From the NCBI RefSeq assembly GCF_016613535.2, contig NZ_CP071518.1, forward strand, positions 868,001 to 932,000: DNA of 64,000 bases, given 5' to 3'. This document shows, in pieces, positions 53,647 through 64,000 of the stretch. Source of the DNA: Lysobacter solisilvae (GTDB taxonomy: Bacteria > Pseudomonadota > Gammaproteobacteria > Xanthomonadales > Xanthomonadaceae). Every line of letters begins with the position of its first letter. Position 1 is the stretch's first letter. Under the pieces are notes generated by a model. The model was given only the letters and a program-made list of their open reading frames with translations, was not told where the DNA came from and ran no database searches. Both the position numbers and the translations under genes were made by a program.

Positions 53647-54287
53647 TCAAGCTTCCAGCGGCAGCTGCGCCGTCAGCACCAGCATCCCGTCCTGCTCGGC
53701 CACGTCCAGCCGGCCGCCGTGGGCCTGGGCGATCGCAGCGGCGATGGGCAGCTGCAGGCCCAGGCCGTCCTCGCACAGCCGTGCCGGCAGCGGGGCTTCC
53801 AGCAGGCGCGCGGGATGGGCCAGCAGTTCGGGCGGGCACGCCAGGTGGCGCTCCAGCCGCACGGTCGCGCCCTGGCGCTCGACGATCAGCGGCGCGGGCA
53901 GGACCTCGTCCGGGCTCAGGCGCAGTTCGCGCAGGGTGCGCAGCATCTGGATCAGCCGCGAATCGTCGGCGCGCATGCGCAGCGGCGCGCTCTCGTCGGG
54001 CTGCTGCACCGGCGCGGCGTCGTTGCCGTTGGCGGCCAGCACGGCCAGCGTTCCCACGTCCGTCTCGGTCATCGGTCCCAGCAGGCGGCCGTACTCGGCG
54101 CGCAGCCCGTCGGCGAGTTCATCGATCATCGCCGCCAGGCGGACGCCCTGGCGCTCGACCACCTCCAGCATGCGGGCCTGTTCCTCAGCGCCGATGTCGC
54201 CGCAGCGCAGCAGGTACGCCGCGGTCTGCAGCGGCGCCAGCGGATTGCGCAGGTCGTGGGCGACACGCCCGAACCAGTCGGCGTGGC

Positions 54288-54291
<4 letters not shown>
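53647..54291 (-). CDS. Small degenerate histidine kinase
   Basis: The 214-residue protein starts almost at its H-box (RVAHDLRNPLAPLQTAAYLL, His11), followed by a HisKA-like hairpin. The ATPase part keeps a G2-like GLGLQLPIAAAIAQAHGG but has no recognisable N-box or D-x-G-x-G box, so ATP binding is doubtful. It may act as a dimerisation/phosphotransfer protein. The H-box closely matches that of the preceding hybrid kinase, suggesting derivation from it. The GTG start overlaps that gene's TGA (GTGA) and has GAGGAA upstream. Confidence 0.78.
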
Positions 54292-61492
<7,201 letters not shown>

Positions 61493-61669
61493 GATCCCCC
61501 CAAAGCCACGTACGCAGCTGCCCACTGAAAATCAAAGGAAGCTAGCCGCGCGCGCGTGATGGCAGCATTCACGCCTTGTCGACACTGCGTATGGCGCGCA
61601 GACGGCGCGCAGGAATGCGCCGCCAGGCGCCGCCCGCGGTCGCGGGGGTAGCGACCGCGGAAGGATGCC

Positions 61670-62064
61670 TCAGCGGGACCAGCTCATGTCCATCGAGGTC
61701 AGGAACGGCGCCTTCGGCGGCGCGTAGAACACGGCCGTCTTGACCGCCTCGCCCAGGCAGGTGGCCACGGCCGTGTCGGTGTCCAGCCAGGTGCGCACGA
61801 CGCGGCCGGTGGCGTCCAGTTCCATCACCAGGCCGACCGGGGTCAGCGCGCTGCGCGGCGTGCGCGCGGTGCACTTGCGGATGGCGCGCTTCATGAAATC
61901 GGCCTGGGCCTGGGCCAGGTCGGCGACCTGCTCGCCGTCGAGTTTCGCCTCGTCCTGGCTGGCCGCCTGGCGTAGGTCATCTCGACCTCACTGGCCTGCG
62001 CGGCGGGCGCCAGCAGGGCGCCGATGGCAATGGCGGCGGTCGCGAATCTGATGGGGCTGGCCAT
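61670..62064 (-). pseudogene. Small secreted protein, apparently frameshifted
   Basis: Reading from ATG 62064 gives a signal peptide (MASPIRFATAAIAIGALLAP then AAQA) and EVEMTYA, but then runs out of frame. From about 61,970 another frame continues AASQDEAKLDGEQVADLAQA, QADFMKRAIRKCTARTPRSA, RTWLDTDTAVATCLGEAVK and APFLTSMDMSW, ending at 61670. A single missing base near 61,967-61,972 (Ala-Gln codons) would restore one protein of about 131 residues with two cysteines. I do not recognise the family. Sequencing error or a recent mutation is possible. The RBS region before 62064 is GAGAACGTCCC-like. Confidence 0.7.
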
Positions 62065-62127
62065 GGGACGTTCTCCGGCGGTGGGAATGGGCGAACGCGC
62101 GAACGGGCCGGACGGGGTCTGCGGATT

Positions 62128-63033
62128 TCAGGCGGACCACCGCGCCCACAGGGGCAGGCTCAACAGGGACAGTAGCAGCCCGTAGCCGACCATGGCGGCG
62201 GCCAGCCGCGGTGCCAGCCGGTGGGCGATCGCCAGCGCCCCGGCGGTCACCATCGGCGGCATCGCCGACTCCAGCACGGTGGTCCGCGCCACGTCGCCGG
62301 CCAACCCGAGCCAGGACACCAGCAGCACCGCCAGCGCGGGCATGACCGCCAGCTTCAGGCCCAGCCCGGCCGCCAGCGGCACCAGTTCCTCACGCGGCAG
62401 CGTCAGGCGCACCGACAGGCCGATCGCCAGCATCGCCAGCGGCAGCAGCGCTTCGGCCAGCCGCTGCAGGCCGCCGTCGATCCAGCCCGGCGGATCGGCG
62501 GGCATGACGGTGAAACCCAGCAGCAGCGCCCACAGGGGCGGAAACTTCAGCACCCGCATCAGCATCTGCCGGGGTGTCGGCCGGGCGTCGCCGCCGTAGC
62601 GCGCCAGCACCCACAGGCCGAACGTCGACAGGATCAGGAATGCGCCGAACTGGTCGTACACCACCGCGTACGGCAGCGCGTGCTCGCCGACCAGCGCGCG
62701 CGTGAGCGGGTACCCCAGGAAGCTGGTATTGCCCAGCGCCACGGTGAGCAGCAGCACCGCGCGTTCCTCGTCGCGCAGCCGCAGCAGGCGCGCGAGCAGC
62801 GGCACCAGCACCAGCGTGGCGCCCAGCAGCAGCCACGGCACCGCGACGATGCCCAGCAGGGCCGGCTCCAGCTCCAGCCGCGGCGCATACCGCAGCACCG
62901 CCGCGGGCAGGCAGACGTACAGCACGACCAGGTTGAGGGTCTGCGCGGCGTGGTCCGGCAGCACGCGCAGGCGCTGGAAGGCGTAGCCCAGCGCGAGCAT
63001 CGCCAGGATGAGGGCGAAGGCGTCGACGGCCAT
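62128..63033 (-). CDS. AEC family transporter
   Basis: The 301-residue membrane protein has about ten helices and fits the auxin efflux carrier (AEC) family. Conserved parts are LALGYAFQRLRVLPDHAAQTLNL, LGNTSFLGYPLTRALVG, YDQFGAFLILSTFG and SAMPPMVTAGALAIAHRL. Bacterial AEC proteins move malate, malonate or other small anions; the substrate is not known. It lies 88 bp downstream of the gamma-glutamyltransferase gene on the same strand. Confidence 0.9.
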   Translation of the reverse strand: MAVDAFALILAMLALGYAFQRLRVLPDHAAQTLNLVVLYVCLPAAVLRYAPRLELEPALLGIVAVPWLLLGATLVLVPLLARLLRLRDEERAVLLLTVALGNTSFLGYPLTRALVGEHALPYAVVYDQFGAFLILSTFGLWVLARYGGDARPTPRQMLMRVLKFPPLWALLLGFTVMPADPPGWIDGGLQRLAEALLPLAMLAIGLSVRLTLPREELVPLAAGLGLKLAVMPALAVLLVSWLGLAGDVARTTVLESAMPPMVTAGALAIAHRLAPRLAAAMVGYGLLLSLLSLPLWARWSA

Positions 63034-63120
63034 GGCTCAGTCGGCGCCTTGCGGCCATACCGCCCGGAACAGGCGCCTGCCGGCGGGCCGGGGCGAGTCG
63101 GTCCGCGTCATCCGGGAACT

Positions 63121-64000
63121 CTAGTAGCCCGCGGCCTGGCCATCCTTGCGCGATTCGCTCGCACCGATGTAGCCGCCATTCGGGTTGACCATGATCGCCT
63201 GGTAGCCGCCGTAGGGGCCGTCGGCGAAGCGCACGCTGTGGCCTTTGCGCATCAGCGCGCGCACGGTCTCGTAGGAAAAGCCGCTTTCCAGGTCGAGTTC
63301 GCCGCTGTCGCTCATCGCGGTGCCCTGTCCGGCCGGTTCGGTCGAGCCGTCGTGCTGGATGCGCGGCGCGTCGCCGGCTTCCTGCAGGTTCATGCCGAAG
63401 TCGACCAGGTTCATCACGATCTGGGCGTGGCCCTGCGGCTGCATCGCGCCGCCCATGACGCCGAAGCTCAGCCACGGCTTGCCGTCGCGGGTCACGAACG
63501 CGGGGATGATGGTGTGGAACGGACGCTTGCCGGGGGCGAACGAGTTCGGGTGCCCGGGCTTGAGCACGAACTGCTCGCCGCGGTCCTGGAAGATGAAGCC
63601 CAGGCCGGGCGGCGCCATGCCGCTGCCCATGCCGCGGTAGTTGGACTGGATCAGCGAGACCATCATCCCGTCCGCGTCGGCGACGGTCATGTAGATGGTG
63701 TCGCCTTCGTTGAGCTCGGGGATCACGCCCGGCTCCACCGCGCTGGCCGCCTTGTCCATCGACATCAGCTTGCCGCGCTCGCGCGCGTACTCCTTCGAGA
63801 TGAGCCTGGCGGTGGGGGCGCGGTAGAAGTCCGGATCGGCGTAGGACGCGGCGCGGTCGGCGAAGGCGATCTTCTTGGCCTCGGTGAACAGGTGCACGTG
63901 CTCGGGGCTGCCGAAGCCGTAGCGCTTCAGGTCGTAGGGTTCGAGCAGGTTGAGGATCTGCAGCGCCGCGATGCCCTGGCCATTGGGCGGCAGTTCCCAG
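63121..64000 (-). CDS. Gamma-glutamyltransferase family protein, C-terminal part
   Basis: About 293 C-terminal residues are present; the gene runs off the right edge. It opens with WELPPNGQGIAALQILNLLE, a family hallmark, then EAKKIAFADRAASYADPDFY. The autoprocessing nucleophile is most likely the Thr of EGDTIYMTVADADG, followed by VSLIQSNYRGMGSGMAPPG. A C-terminal MGGAMQPQGHAQIVMNLVDFG is also typical. The SLIQSNY stretch resembles the YwrD-type branch rather than classical glutathione-degrading Ggt. The signal peptide, if any, is outside the window. Confidence 0.9.
   Translation of the reverse strand, partial: WELPPNGQGIAALQILNLLEPYDLKRYGFGSPEHVHLFTEAKKIAFADRAASYADPDFYRAPTARLISKEYARERGKLMSMDKAASAVEPGVIPELNEGDTIYMTVADADGMMVSLIQSNYRGMGSGMAPPGLGFIFQDRGEQFVLKPGHPNSFAPGKRPFHTIIPAFVTRDGKPWLSFGVMGGAMQPQGHAQIVMNLVDFGMNLQEAGDAPRIQHDGSTEPAGQGTAMSDSGELDLESGFSYETVRALMRKGHSVRFADGPYGGYQAIMVNPNGGYIGASESRKDGQAAGY

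Overview
The window is GC-rich chromosomal DNA from a gammaproteobacterium, very probably a member of the Xanthomonadaceae (Lysobacter, Luteimonas or a close relative). This rests on an Ax21-family outer-membrane protein, the hemD-hemX-hemY order, a TorF-type porin with glnK-amtB, abundant secreted proteins with PKD, PPC and P domains, and dispersed CCCGCGNNCGCGGG palindromes. The genus is inference. No tRNA, rRNA, CRISPR array, phage or insertion sequence was seen.

Layout. 1-2 kb: end of a VOC protein, an ArsR/SRPBCC operon with a self-operator and an apparently leaderless promoter, and a DUF4142 lipoprotein. 2-9.5 kb: TonB receptor, PQQ-type sugar dehydrogenase, an aldehyde dehydrogenase of the PruA type, Ax21-like protein and a secreted beta-helix protein. 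9.7-12.4 kb: rhodanese-secB-gpsA and a lipoprotein. 12.5-16.3 kb: thioesterase, then hemD (two apparent frameshifts), hemX and hemY. 16.4-23.5 kb: DUF4349 lipoprotein, thiolase, an unrecognised protein, Cu/Zn superoxide dismutase and NtrBC. 23.8-29.2 kb: a serine hydrolase, then four overlapping paralogous secreted beta-helix genes. 29.5-36.4 kb: FKBP isomerase, multicopper oxidase and two paralogous secreted metallophosphatases.

36.5-41.4 kb is a nitrogen-assimilation block: torF-glnK-amtB and glnA. The glnA gene has a textbook sigma-54 promoter (TGGCAC-N5-TTGC) with a perfect NtrC box and a weaker second box 30 bp further upstream. The NtrBC pair encoded 18-20 kb away should act on these sites. 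41.5-48.0 kb: uppP, PEBP-like protein, TPR/sulfotransferase-like protein, YheT-like hydrolase, PlsC-type acyltransferase and a hotdog thioesterase. 48.1-49.3 kb is the most unusual stretch: two tandem genes for 61-65-residue peptides sharing a C-terminal module that ends in FRCA, then about 790 bp without a gene, including an eight-copy degenerate minisatellite of about 43 bp.

49.3-56.0 kb: phospholipase D-like lipoprotein and YceI (GTGA overlap), SixA, a ParA-like ATPase, a degenerate small histidine kinase and a REC-HK-REC hybrid kinase. 56.0-61.5 kb: a 1814-residue soluble hybrid kinase whose N-terminal half holds eight HAMP-type units encoded by an exact 276-bp DNA repeat. The three kinases form an operon joined by start/stop overlaps. 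The window closes with a frameshifted small secreted protein, an AEC transporter and the C-terminal part of a gamma-glutamyltransferase. Apparent frameshifts in hemD (two) and at about 61,970 suggest either local assembly errors or gene decay, and this should be settled before they are called pseudogenes.
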